DNA of 58,005 bases from Bacteroidales bacterium (GTDB taxonomy: Bacteria > Bacteroidota > Bacteroidia > Bacteroidales > UBA932), in the NCBI GenBank assembly GCA_017459075.1, contig JAFUDQ010000015.1, positions 1 to 58,005 of the forward strand. Reading direction: 5' to 3'. The position numbers and the translations under genes are program-made. The notes beneath the pieces are model-generated. The model saw only the letters and a program-made list of their open reading frames with translations. It was not told the DNA's origin and made no database searches. Shown piece by piece: positions 26,262-35,600 of this stretch. Positions within the stretch are counted from its first letter, which is position 1, and every line of letters begins with the position of its first letter.

Positions 26262-26876
26262 TTACAGGAGGTTGTCGATGGGGATGGTCCAGTCGGAGTT
26301 GCCTTGGGGGCACATGGTGTGGAGGCCGAGGGCGGCGGCTGCGGCGGTGTTGGCGGGGCTGTCGTCTACGAAGAGGGTTTCGGCGGGGGCCAGGTGCTGC
26401 TCGTCAAGGACGCGTTGGAAGATTTCCGGGGCGGGTTTCATGAGGACCATGTCGCAGCTGAAGTAGAGGTGGTCGAACCAGTCGTCCATAGGATGGCCGT
26501 TCGAGAACTCCGGGCTGTGGGCCCAGGCGGTGATGTAGGGGTTGGTATTGGAGAGGAGGAAGAGGCGGTAGCCGCGGCGGCGAAGCTCCGCCAGCTTGTC
26601 CAGGTTCTTCTGCGGAAGCCTCTGGATGAAACCCTTCCAGGCATACTCGCACTGAGCATGCGTCAGCTCCTTGCCAATAGCCTTGCTAAGGCCGGCACGG
26701 AACTCCTCGCAGGAAATAAGTCCGCCCTCCAGCTGGCCAAAAAGACCATTCTGGTGGAAAGGGTCCAGCCAAGTACGGGCATCGGCAACGCCCAAAGCCT
26801 CAAAACGGCGGATAGGCTCTTCTGTACTAAGGTCGAAGACCACCCCGCCCATATCGAAAATGATATTCTTAATCAT
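26262..26876 (-). CDS. HAD-IA family hydrolase
   Basis: This 204-residue protein opens IIFDMGGVVFDL with nucleophile D9; the second motif residue is Gly rather than Asp, as in YihX-type sugar-phosphate phosphatases. Motif II is LLSNTN, the motif III lysine is in MKPAPEIF, and motif IV is FVDDSPANT. It probably dephosphorylates a small phosphorylated metabolite in the cytoplasm. It is nine bases downstream of the CNNM gene and likely co-transcribed. Confidence 0.85.
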   Translation of the reverse strand: MIKNIIFDMGGVVFDLSTEEPIRRFEALGVADARTWLDPFHQNGLFGQLEGGLISCEEFRAGLSKAIGKELTHAQCEYAWKGFIQRLPQKNLDKLAELRRRGYRLFLLSNTNPYITAWAHSPEFSNGHPMDDWFDHLYFSCDMVLMKPAPEIFQRVLDEQHLAPAETLFVDDSPANTAAAAALGLHTMCPQGNSDWTIPIDNLL

Positions 26877-26885
26877 CGGAAAAAA

Positions 26886-27932
26886 CTATTTCTTAATCTT
26901 CTTCGCAGGGGCGGAACGCTTCTTCCAGCGGTCCAGCGCCAGCTGCTGCATATCGCGTACCTCATCCCTCTCATCCACAATCTCATTGCCCATGATAGTC
27001 TCAATCACATCCTCCAGCGTAAGTATGCCCTGGAAGCAGCCGTACTCATCAATTACTACGCTGATAGGCTCGTCCTTTGAAATCATCTCATCCCAGATAA
27101 CATCCAGGGTGGCATCCTCAGAGAAGCTGGCAATGTTGCGTCGAATCTCACCCAGGGTAACGTCAAATTTATCATCGGCAATAAGCTGAAGGGCCTCCAT
27201 TCTAAGGATGTAGCCGGTGATGTATTCATCGTTGTCTGAATACACCGGAATGCGGCTGTGATGCATGAAACGCTTGTCCTTATAAAACGCCTTCAGCTTC
27301 ATGGATTCCGGGGCGATGGCAGCCACAACGCGCGGCGTCATTACATCGCTGGCCGTAGTCTCATCAAGGGCGATGATGTTCTGGATAACCTCGTTCTCAT
27401 CCTCATCAAGCTCACCCGACTCCTCGGCAACATCGGCCATTGCACTAACCTCTTCACGGGAGATGGTAGCATCCGACTCCTCCGGAGAAATGTGCTTCTG
27501 AAGCCACTCTACGGCCACAACGATAGGGTAGAGGCAGATGATTAGCCCGTGGATGGCCGCGGTCGCAAAGCCCATCAGCGACTTCCAGTGAGCGGTGCCG
27601 ATGGTTTTGGGAATAATCTCTGAGAATATGAGAATAAGGACGGTGGTGACGATGCTCACAAGGCCGAACCACTCGGACCCGAAGACCTCCGTGGCCTGCT
27701 TGCCAACGCCGGCTGCGCCGATTGTATTGGCAATGGTGTTGAGGGACAGAATAGCCGCAAGCGGGCGGGATGGTTCCGTTTTGTACTGCTTCATCCTGAC
27801 CGCCGGCTTGTATCCCTCTTCTTCCTTCATGGTAATATACGAAATTGGCGTACTCATGAGCGTCGCCTCCAGCACTGAGCAGAGGAACGAAATGAGCATT
27901 GCCCCAAGAAGGAATACAAACAGTAGAACCAT
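26886..27932 (-). CDS. CNNM/hemolysin-C family membrane protein with CBS domains
   Basis: This 348-residue protein has an N-terminal DUF21 transmembrane domain (about residues 1-170, several hydrophobic helices including VLLFVFLLGAMLISFLCS) followed by a CBS pair (about 190-330, with DVMTPRVVA and VVIDEYGCFQGILTLEDV). The family includes Mg2+/Co2+ exporters such as CorC-like and CNNM proteins. The C-terminus is lysine-rich (WKKRSAPAKKIKK), and the usual CorC-HlyC domain is absent. It has its own promoter and precedes the HAD gene. Confidence 0.85.
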   Translation of the reverse strand: MVLLFVFLLGAMLISFLCSVLEATLMSTPISYITMKEEEGYKPAVRMKQYKTEPSRPLAAILSLNTIANTIGAAGVGKQATEVFGSEWFGLVSIVTTVLILIFSEIIPKTIGTAHWKSLMGFATAAIHGLIICLYPIVVAVEWLQKHISPEESDATISREEVSAMADVAEESGELDEDENEVIQNIIALDETTASDVMTPRVVAAIAPESMKLKAFYKDKRFMHHSRIPVYSDNDEYITGYILRMEALQLIADDKFDVTLGEIRRNIASFSEDATLDVIWDEMISKDEPISVVIDEYGCFQGILTLEDVIETIMGNEIVDERDEVRDMQQLALDRWKKRSAPAKKIKK

Positions 27933-27952
27933 AAACTAATAATTTCAGCCTG

Positions 27953-27983
27953 CAAATATAGTGTGTTTTTGGCACTATACCAA
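27953..27983 (-). promoter_or_regulatory. Promoter of the CNNM gene
   Basis: On the minus strand TTG (27983-27981) precedes TATATTTG (27960-27953) by 20 bases. The ATG at 27932 gives a short leader. Confidence 0.55.
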
Positions 27984-27990
27984 TAGGAGG

Positions 27991-29670
<1,680 letters not shown>

Positions 29671-29682
29671 AGTTTTCAGATT

Positions 29683-29722
29683 TCTCGACTTCGGCCTGTC
29701 GGCCTCCGCTCGAAATGACAAA
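29683..29722. repeat. Dispersed TGTCATTTCG repeat, inverted copy
   Basis: On the minus strand this reads TGTCATTTCGAGCGGAGGCC ... GTCGAGAAATC, the same family as the other three copies. It occupies the space between the nucleoside kinase stop and ettA. Confidence 0.75.
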
Positions 29723-29735
29723 AAGTCAATTGCTT

Positions 29736-31406
29736 TTAGTAAGTAAAGCTGCTACCGCCGAGGAATTCACGAAGCATGGAGGTCGGCGGAATCTCGCGGT
29801 CAGAAACCGGGCTAAAGTAATGAATAAACTTTAGCAGGCGATGCGCCTCGCTATACTCCGGACAATTCTTCGGAACACTCGCAAGGATAGGCTCCGCATG
29901 ATTCCTGAGGACCGCAAACTCAATAAGATAAGCGGAATTAAACATGGCATCCGCATTCTCCTGGTAAGGATAAATCCACTTCTCCTCTGCCGCGCGAACC
30001 ATAGGCCACTGGCTGATGGAAGCACGGGCCGTGAAAGCACCCTTGTTGTAATCACGAACAATACGACGCAGCAAACGGTTGTCACTCGTAGGAATCCAGT
30101 TATGGTAATCCAGCGCCGTACTCGTAAGGGTATTGATGAAAATCTTGAACTTGTTCTTGTCATCAATTCCGGCGGTAAGGGCTGGGTTAAGCGCATGGAT
30201 ACCCTCCACAAGAAGAATACTGCCCTCATCCAGCTTCAGCTTCTTGCCTTTATACTCGCGAAGCCCCGTGACAAAATTATATTCCGGTACCGCAACCTCC
30301 TGGCCATCAAGTACTTTCATAAGGTCAGCCTGCATCATCGCATGGTCAACGGTATCAAAGTTGTCAAAGTCAAAACTGCCGTCAGGGAAGCGCGGGGTAT
30401 CCTCACGGTTCACAAAATAATCGTCAGTAGAAACAGAAATCGGCCGCAGGCCGCAGGCCTTAAGCTGCACGCTCAGTTTCTTGCAGAAAGTAGTCTTTCC
30501 GCTGCTGGAAGGGCCTGTGATAAGAACCACGCGTACGTTATTCTCCCCTCGGTACCGGCGGTCAATCTCTTCCGCAATCTGGATGATTTTCTTCTCCTGA
30601 AGAGCCTCGGCAACCTGGATAAGCTCGCTCGCCTGACCATTGCGAAGAGCCTGGTTAACATCGCCAACAGTGTTAAGGCGCATGATAATGTTCCAGCGGA
30701 GGTTCTCATTGAACATCTCAAAGGTCTTGGGCTGGTCTATGGCCTGGCAAAGTTTTGCGGGGTCGTGCCTGTCCGGAAGAAGCAGGAGGAAGCCTGTTTT
30801 GTACTGCTGAACTCCCCATACTGTAAGGTAGCAGGTAGAGGGGACAAGGCGGCCGTAATAGTAGTCAGGAGTGTCTCCAAGCTTGTAATAGTCCATGTAA
30901 ACCTCTTCGTTGGTCTCCAGGAGCTTAACCTTGTCTTCATAACCGCTTTCGCGGAAGATTTTGAGAACCTTCTCAGTCTGTACATCGTACCTGTGGAAGG
31001 GCATGTCTTCCGCCACAATCTCCTTCATCCTTTTTTCAAGGGTGGCAAGGTCCTCTTCGCTTAGCAAAGAGTCATCGGCCTTGTAAAGATGGAAAAAATA
31101 TCCGCCGGAGATTGGGTATTCCATATAAAGCTTGCAGCCCGGGAATACATCTACGGCGGCTTTGTACAGGAGGAAGCACAGTGAGCGGCAATACACGCGG
31201 CGTCCGCTTTCTTCCTTAATGCTTACAAATTCTATGTCCTTGCTTTTGTAGACCTTGAATTTAAGGCCCTGCGAGACGTTGTTTACTTTTGCCGATACTA
31301 TCGGGTAGGGTTTTTCAAATTCGAAGTCTCCCAGCATCTGGAGAAGCGAGGTGCCCTCTGGATATTTCCTTGAGGTACCTGTGTTTTTGCAATAAACTTG
31401 AAGCAT
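29736..31406 (-). CDS. Nucleoside (uridine-type) kinase with TGS and threonyl-tRNA-synthetase-like N-terminus
   Basis: This protein of 556 residues has an N-terminal TGS-like and ThrRS second-additional-domain-like region (MLQVYCKNTGTSRKYPEG, then FHLYKADDSLLSEEDLATL in the following part) and a C-terminal P-loop kinase domain with GPSSSGKTT, STDDYFVNR and LVEGIHALNP. This architecture is common in Bacteroidota and phosphorylates nucleosides with ATP or GTP. ATG 31406 is preferred because conserved sequence begins there; the longer frame crosses the -7 box. It has a very good promoter and shares a co-directional unit with ettA. Confidence 0.85.
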   Translation of the reverse strand: MLQVYCKNTGTSRKYPEGTSLLQMLGDFEFEKPYPIVSAKVNNVSQGLKFKVYKSKDIEFVSIKEESGRRVYCRSLCFLLYKAAVDVFPGCKLYMEYPISGGYFFHLYKADDSLLSEEDLATLEKRMKEIVAEDMPFHRYDVQTEKVLKIFRESGYEDKVKLLETNEEVYMDYYKLGDTPDYYYGRLVPSTCYLTVWGVQQYKTGFLLLLPDRHDPAKLCQAIDQPKTFEMFNENLRWNIIMRLNTVGDVNQALRNGQASELIQVAEALQEKKIIQIAEEIDRRYRGENNVRVVLITGPSSSGKTTFCKKLSVQLKACGLRPISVSTDDYFVNREDTPRFPDGSFDFDNFDTVDHAMMQADLMKVLDGQEVAVPEYNFVTGLREYKGKKLKLDEGSILLVEGIHALNPALTAGIDDKNKFKIFINTLTSTALDYHNWIPTSDNRLLRRIVRDYNKGAFTARASISQWPMVRAAEEKWIYPYQENADAMFNSAYLIEFAVLRNHAEPILASVPKNCPEYSEAHRLLKFIHYFSPVSDREIPPTSMLREFLGGSSFTY

Positions 31407-31432
31407 TTTGGCCGGTTTTTTTATTAAAGATG

Positions 31433-31464
31433 CAAATTTAGTACATGGCAATCGTTTTCGCAAA
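31433..31464 (-). promoter_or_regulatory. Promoter of the nucleoside kinase
   Basis: On the minus strand TTTG (31464-31461), 20 bases, TAAATTTG (31440-31433): a complete Bacteroidota promoter 27 bases before the ATG at 31406. Confidence 0.65.
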
Positions 31465-31480
31465 TCAATTTTTCAGCTTC

Positions 31481-31510
31481 CTTCCGGCCTCTTCAGGCTA
31501 AGGCCGGAAG
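31481..31510. other. Perfect 10-bp stem hairpin
   Basis: CTTCCGGCCT (31481-31490) and AGGCCGGAAG (31501-31510) pair around a 10-base loop. It lies between the divergent nucleoside kinase and fimbrial locus B. With no clear gene ending into it, it could be a transcript-blocking or regulatory structure. Confidence 0.45.
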
Positions 31511-31614
31511 AGGAGAGTGTCGGATTTTCTCTTTTGATATCAATATTTTCTAACAAAACGTTTTAAACGGCGCTCAATCGCATTTTTTGCGTTACACTTA
31601 TCTAATTATTTTAT

Positions 31615-31622
31615 TAATTTTG
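31615..31622 (+). promoter_or_regulatory. -7 box of fimbrial locus B
   Basis: TAATTTTG matches TAnnTTTG and lies 30 bases before the GTG at 31653. A weak TTTG at 31586-31589 is 25 bases upstream, wider than usual. A perfect palindrome AAAACGTTTT (31555-31564) lies further upstream. Confidence 0.55.
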
Positions 31623-31652
31623 CACCCGGTTTAGTTAAGAGTAAAATATTCA

Positions 31653-33110
31653 GTGAGGAACGTAGTAATAGTTTTATCTGCTATTCTTACGGGTGTCTTT
31701 ATGGTTTGCGGGAGCAGCGTTGCTGCGGCCCAATACTTGGACACCCGCAGTACTGCGTCTGATTCCCTGAAGTGGCAGCTCCCGAAAGATTCAAACAAAG
31801 TCAGGACTACAATCCACTTTAAGCCGGGAGAGGTCCTGGGCGGCAGCCACGGGAAGCTTTCCTTGCCGGATATCGCCCTTAACCAGAACATCCAGGGAGA
31901 GAAACGCATCTCTGTATCCGACTCCCTGCGTACGGGAGAGTTCACCATATTCTTCCGTCACAATCGCACAGACATCGACACAAATTATCTTTGGAATACG
32001 GCTCAGCTGGCACTTCTCCGTCATTTCCTCGGGGGAGACATCGCCAGGGATACAATAACTGTTTACGCATTCGCATCGCCTGAAGGCCATTACGGACACA
32101 ACGTATGGCTCTCAAAGAAGAGGGCGGAAACTGCACGTGACTACATCCTTACTCACTCTGAACTACAACCTGATCTTGTGCAGATCTGCTACTTGGAAGA
32201 GAACTGGCCGGCGCTTCGCCAGGCAGTCAGGAATTTCTATCACGGGGACAATCGGGAGGCCCTTCTGGTTGTCCTTGGCGATGCCGGTCTTGATGATGAG
32301 GTTCGCAAGAAAATTATCATCGACCTTGATGGTGGCAAAACGTATAAGTATCTGATTGATACGCTTATGCCTCCTATGCGAAGCGCTATTGTTTGCGCTG
32401 CTTCCAGGGTTGTGCCTGCTATTGAGGCCGATATCCCCGTCACTGCGCAGACGGAGCTGGAGTCTCCCGGCATCAGGGAACCCCGCCACGTTGCGTACGG
32501 AGAAGAGGATGGCCTGCGGAAGCGCACCATCGTCGCCCTTAAGACCAATATGCTTTACGACCTTGCCACGGTGCTTAATTATCAGATTGAGTTCCCGATT
32601 GGCAAGCAGTTCTCTGCGGTCTTTGAGGAGTATACGCCATGGTGGGTTATGCATAACAACCGTATTTGTATCCAGTATCTGACTTTGGGTGGTGAGGCAC
32701 GCTGGTGGTTTAAACCGGAGCCTCGTCCGGAGTCGGAAGACCTGATGCTCAGGGATGTGCTGGTGGGCCATTACATCGGCCTGTATGGTCTCTGGGGCAA
32801 GACAGACCTGCAATGGGACAAAAAGGGTACCTATCAGTGCAGGGGTATTGTCAGCGCCGGTGTTACCTATGGTTATGTGTTCCCAATCAGCAAGCACCTG
32901 AATCTGGAGCTGTCGGCCAGTGTGGGTTATGCCCGCATACCGTATCAGCATTACAATCCTTCAGAGGATTGGCAGATTCTGTGGCGCGACCGCTCAAAGG
33001 TGGGCGTCCGTCATTGGTTCGGACCTACCAAAATTACAGCTACCCTCAGCATACCTATCGTGGTGAGCCGCAGGGTGAAAAAACAGTCATGGAGGACGGA
33101 ATGGCAATGA
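31653..33110 (+). CDS. OmpA-like/DUF3575 fimbrial-locus outer-membrane protein (locus B)
   Basis: GTG 31653 starts a signal peptide (MRNVVIVLSAILTGVFMVCGSSVAAAQ). The 485-residue protein has an OmpA-like segment around YAFASPEGHYGHNVWLSKKR and a C-terminal DUF3575 barrel-like part with FSAVFEEYTPWWVMHNNR and WFGPTKITATLSIPI. Proteins of this type head fimbrillin operons in Bacteroidales; an assembly or anchoring role in the outer membrane is inferred. It is the intact counterpart of the frameshifted gene at 157-1402. Its TGA overlaps the next ATG as ATGA, so the operon is translationally coupled. Confidence 0.85.
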   Translation: MRNVVIVLSAILTGVFMVCGSSVAAAQYLDTRSTASDSLKWQLPKDSNKVRTTIHFKPGEVLGGSHGKLSLPDIALNQNIQGEKRISVSDSLRTGEFTIFFRHNRTDIDTNYLWNTAQLALLRHFLGGDIARDTITVYAFASPEGHYGHNVWLSKKRAETARDYILTHSELQPDLVQICYLEENWPALRQAVRNFYHGDNREALLVVLGDAGLDDEVRKKIIIDLDGGKTYKYLIDTLMPPMRSAIVCAASRVVPAIEADIPVTAQTELESPGIREPRHVAYGEEDGLRKRTIVALKTNMLYDLATVLNYQIEFPIGKQFSAVFEEYTPWWVMHNNRICIQYLTLGGEARWWFKPEPRPESEDLMLRDVLVGHYIGLYGLWGKTDLQWDKKGTYQCRGIVSAGVTYGYVFPISKHLNLELSASVGYARIPYQHYNPSEDWQILWRDRSKVGVRHWFGPTKITATLSIPIVVSRRVKKQSWRTEWQ

Positions 33111-34171
33111 AAAGGCGTGTAAATCATATACTTGCATTGCTTGCGGCGTTTATTATGGCGCTGCCTCTGACGGGCTGTCATTTCAGGAAGCTGCAAGACC
33201 CGTCCAACTCTACCTATGTGCGGGTTTATGTTGACGAAGTCATTAAAAACGTGAACACAGGCTTCTACAACCCTGATTTTGTGCATCCGGAGTACAAGCG
33301 GCCGGAGATTCTGCGAATTGGTCTTTTTGACCATTCCGACGGGCATCTTGTGAGCGACCGCTACCTTCGTGGCCAGGGCGATGACGAGCGCGGGCATTAT
33401 TATGACGGCTACATTACCGCCGCCCCCGGAACCTATGACTTCGTGGCTTACAACTTTGGTACGGAGGCGACCATCGTGGGTTCCGAGTACGATTTGTCAT
33501 CCATGACCGCCTACACCAATGAGATTTCACCGAGCCTTCGCAGCCGTTTTAAGGCCGATGGCAACGTGACTGTTCCTATCCGTTACGATGCCGACCATTT
33601 GTTTGTTGCGAATGGCGATGGTATCAAGGTCAAGACCCATATGGGGCCTGACACCCTGCGCAGCAATACCGGAGAGCCTTTCTTCAGGGCTTCCAGTGTT
33701 GTTCAGTCCTGGTATTTGCAGATTGGCGTTGTGGGCAGCCAGTGGGTTGCTTCCGCCGTCTGCGTGCTGGACGGAATGGCATCATCTGTCCGCCTTAAGG
33801 ACAGGGATTTTGCCAATTCCGACGAGACTGCCCTCTACATGGAACTTCTGTCGGGTACTTATCCGGATAACTTCTATCCGGGCCTTACGGATTTCCATTG
33901 CATTTACACCACATTCGGTACCTTTGGCAAACTGCCGAATGCTACCAATAACCTGGTGGTTACTTTTGAATTTATTACAACCTATGGTAAGCGTTTTGAG
34001 GTGCCGATTGACATCACCGAGGAGTTTTTCAAGCCCGATGCCACCAACCATCAATGGCTTATCATTTCAAAAATCATTGAGATTCCAGAGCCCGAAGGCG
34101 GCGGTGGAGGTGGCGGCATGAACCCCTCTGTGACCGACTGGGACGACGTAAAAGCAGATATTATTATTTGA
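33107..34171 (+). CDS. DUF5119-type fimbrial lipoprotein (FimB/Mfa2-like), locus B
   Basis: ATG 33107 overlaps the upstream stop (ATGA) and begins MKRRVNHILALLAAFIMALPLTGC, a lipoprotein signal with Cys at residue 24. The 354-residue protein has the DUF5119 beta-rich body and ends NPSVTDWDDVKADIII after a glycine run, matching the locus A paralogue's tail pattern. It is presumed to anchor or cap the fimbria made of the fimbrillin that starts 129 bases downstream. That 129-base leader to the next gene has no -7 box, so the fimbrillin depends on the operon promoter. Confidence 0.8.
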   Translation: MKRRVNHILALLAAFIMALPLTGCHFRKLQDPSNSTYVRVYVDEVIKNVNTGFYNPDFVHPEYKRPEILRIGLFDHSDGHLVSDRYLRGQGDDERGHYYDGYITAAPGTYDFVAYNFGTEATIVGSEYDLSSMTAYTNEISPSLRSRFKADGNVTVPIRYDADHLFVANGDGIKVKTHMGPDTLRSNTGEPFFRASSVVQSWYLQIGVVGSQWVASAVCVLDGMASSVRLKDRDFANSDETALYMELLSGTYPDNFYPGLTDFHCIYTTFGTFGKLPNATNNLVVTFEFITTYGKRFEVPIDITEEFFKPDATNHQWLIISKIIEIPEPEGGGGGGGMNPSVTDWDDVKADIII

Positions 34172-34299
34172 CGTCCCTCATTGGCGTCTTCCAGGGGCCA
34201 GGCTCCGGGAAACAGGGTCTTAAGGAATTGAAAGACAAATATTTGACAATAAATACAAACAAAATAAACAACAAACAATTAATTAAAAATTCAAACATT

Positions 34300-35442
34300 A
34301 TGAAAAAAGTCCTATTTTTTGCAGCCATTCTGGGCGGTGTCCTCGCTGGTTGCTCCAAGAATGAAATTGAAAGCAGCAACCCCCAGCTGATTGCTTTCAA
34401 TACCCCCGTCGTAGGCAATGCCACGAAGGCCGCGGTTGGTATTATTGAGAATAAAATTTACCCTGACGATCGTCCCTTCGATGTTTGGGCTTTGTATTCA
34501 GAAGCAGCAATTACAAACCTTAGTGGATATGATGCTGCAACAAAAACAAATTATTTCGAGAAAAAGACTTTCACCTACAACAATGGTGCTTATGCCTACA
34601 CAGCAAATGCTTATTGGCCTAAAAAACCCGGTGCAAAGCTTACATTCCATGCTTTATCTCCTGTGCTTACCGAGACTGTAGCGCATCAGTGGGTTGCCAC
34701 ATCGGCACCTAATAACTTTGTTGGATTCAAAGTAACAGGTTATTCTGTTGAAGATGACGCTGCATCACAGAGAGATTTGATGTACAGCGATATCGCTTTT
34801 GATAAAACATCATCAGATGAGGCCGTAGATGACGTCGCTCTTCATTCAGGAGATAGTTATACAGGTGTTGACATTACTTTCCGTCATGCATTAGCAAGCA
34901 TCCGTTTTAAAGTTAAGCTTGCAGCTGAAGATATTTCAACAACAAAATACCAGATAAAGAAGATTTATCTTTATGGTCATAAGAACAAGGGTGATTTCTT
35001 AGAGAATTTGAATACAAACGGAACCGCTTCCGAACCCTATCCTACATGGACAGCAACAGGATCTGAAATAATTGAATCTGCAAAGAAAGAAATCACTCTC
35101 CATCAGGCTCTGACAGATGTACCGGTAGATGGTACAGAATTGAATCTTTATACTGCTGGCACTGGTACATACATCGTTATGCCACAGGACCTGACTAGAG
35201 TAAATCTTTATGTTGAGTATACTGAGAAAGTCGGTGATTTAACAGCAACAGATCTTACTAAAACAATTCCTCTTACAAACCTTGGCGGAATAGAGACTGG
35301 CGACGCTGAAGCAACTAAAAACAATTGGATTCCTAACCGTCGTTACACATATACTCTCGTAATCAGTAGAGATCAGATCAAACTTGACCCCGCTGTTGCT
35401 AACTGGACTGATGTTGAGGTAACTTTACCTACGAATCTTTAA
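34300..35442 (+). CDS. Expressed fimbrillin of the invertible locus (variant 1)
   Basis: ATG 34300 begins MKKVLFFAAILGGVLAGC, a lipoprotein signal with Cys at residue 18, then SKNE and the ATKAA motif at 41-45. The 380-residue protein has the usual fimbrillin marks FDVWALY, TFHALSP, DLMYSDIAF, FRHALASIRFKVKL and the C-terminal RDQIKLDPAVANW. Codons 4-45 lie wholly in a 126-base repeat that recurs inverted in the opposite-strand fimbrillin at 35601-36671; beyond codon 45 the two differ at DNA level. It is the third gene of locus B and would form the pilus shaft at the cell surface after lipid-dependent export and proteolytic maturation. Confidence 0.9.
   Translation: MKKVLFFAAILGGVLAGCSKNEIESSNPQLIAFNTPVVGNATKAAVGIIENKIYPDDRPFDVWALYSEAAITNLSGYDAATKTNYFEKKTFTYNNGAYAYTANAYWPKKPGAKLTFHALSPVLTETVAHQWVATSAPNNFVGFKVTGYSVEDDAASQRDLMYSDIAFDKTSSDEAVDDVALHSGDSYTGVDITFRHALASIRFKVKLAAEDISTTKYQIKKIYLYGHKNKGDFLENLNTNGTASEPYPTWTATGSEIIESAKKEITLHQALTDVPVDGTELNLYTAGTGTYIVMPQDLTRVNLYVEYTEKVGDLTATDLTKTIPLTNLGGIETGDAEATKNNWIPNRRYTYTLVISRDQIKLDPAVANWTDVEVTLPTNL
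34309..34434 (+). repeat. 126-bp inverted repeat, left copy
   Basis: These 126 bases are identical to the reverse complement of 36546-36671. The match begins one codon after MKK and stops abruptly at both ends (A/C before, G/A after). It encodes the end of the signal peptide, the lipobox and ATKAA. Confidence 0.97.
34366..34401. other. 10-bp dyad inside the inverted repeat (candidate crossover site)
   Basis: ATTGAAAGCA (34366-34375) and TGCTTTCAAT (34392-34401) form perfect arms around 16 bases, within coding sequence. The same dyad is at 36579-36614 in the other copy. It could be a recombinase binding site; the spacing is not that of a classical hix site. Confidence 0.4.
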
Positions 35443-35490
35443 CATTTTCCAAGGCTTACTAAGAAATAGCTTTAGTAAGGATATCTAAGA

Positions 35491-35541
35491 AACGCGTTGA
35501 CACGTTCTGGCTTTGGGTGCCAGTTTTCGTGTCAACGCGTT
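35491..35541. terminator. Nested hairpin between convergent fimbrillins
   Basis: AACGCGTTGACACG (35491-35504) pairs perfectly with CGTGTCAACGCGTT (35528-35541). Inside the loop CTGGC and GCCAG form a second stem. It sits between the two fimbrillin 3' ends, so it could terminate transcription in either orientation of the cassette, although no long T tract follows. Confidence 0.6.
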
Positions 35542-35600
35542 AATAGTTAGGTGTTTATCGCCCTAAATAATTAGAGCTATTCCAGTTTAAACAGAATCAG

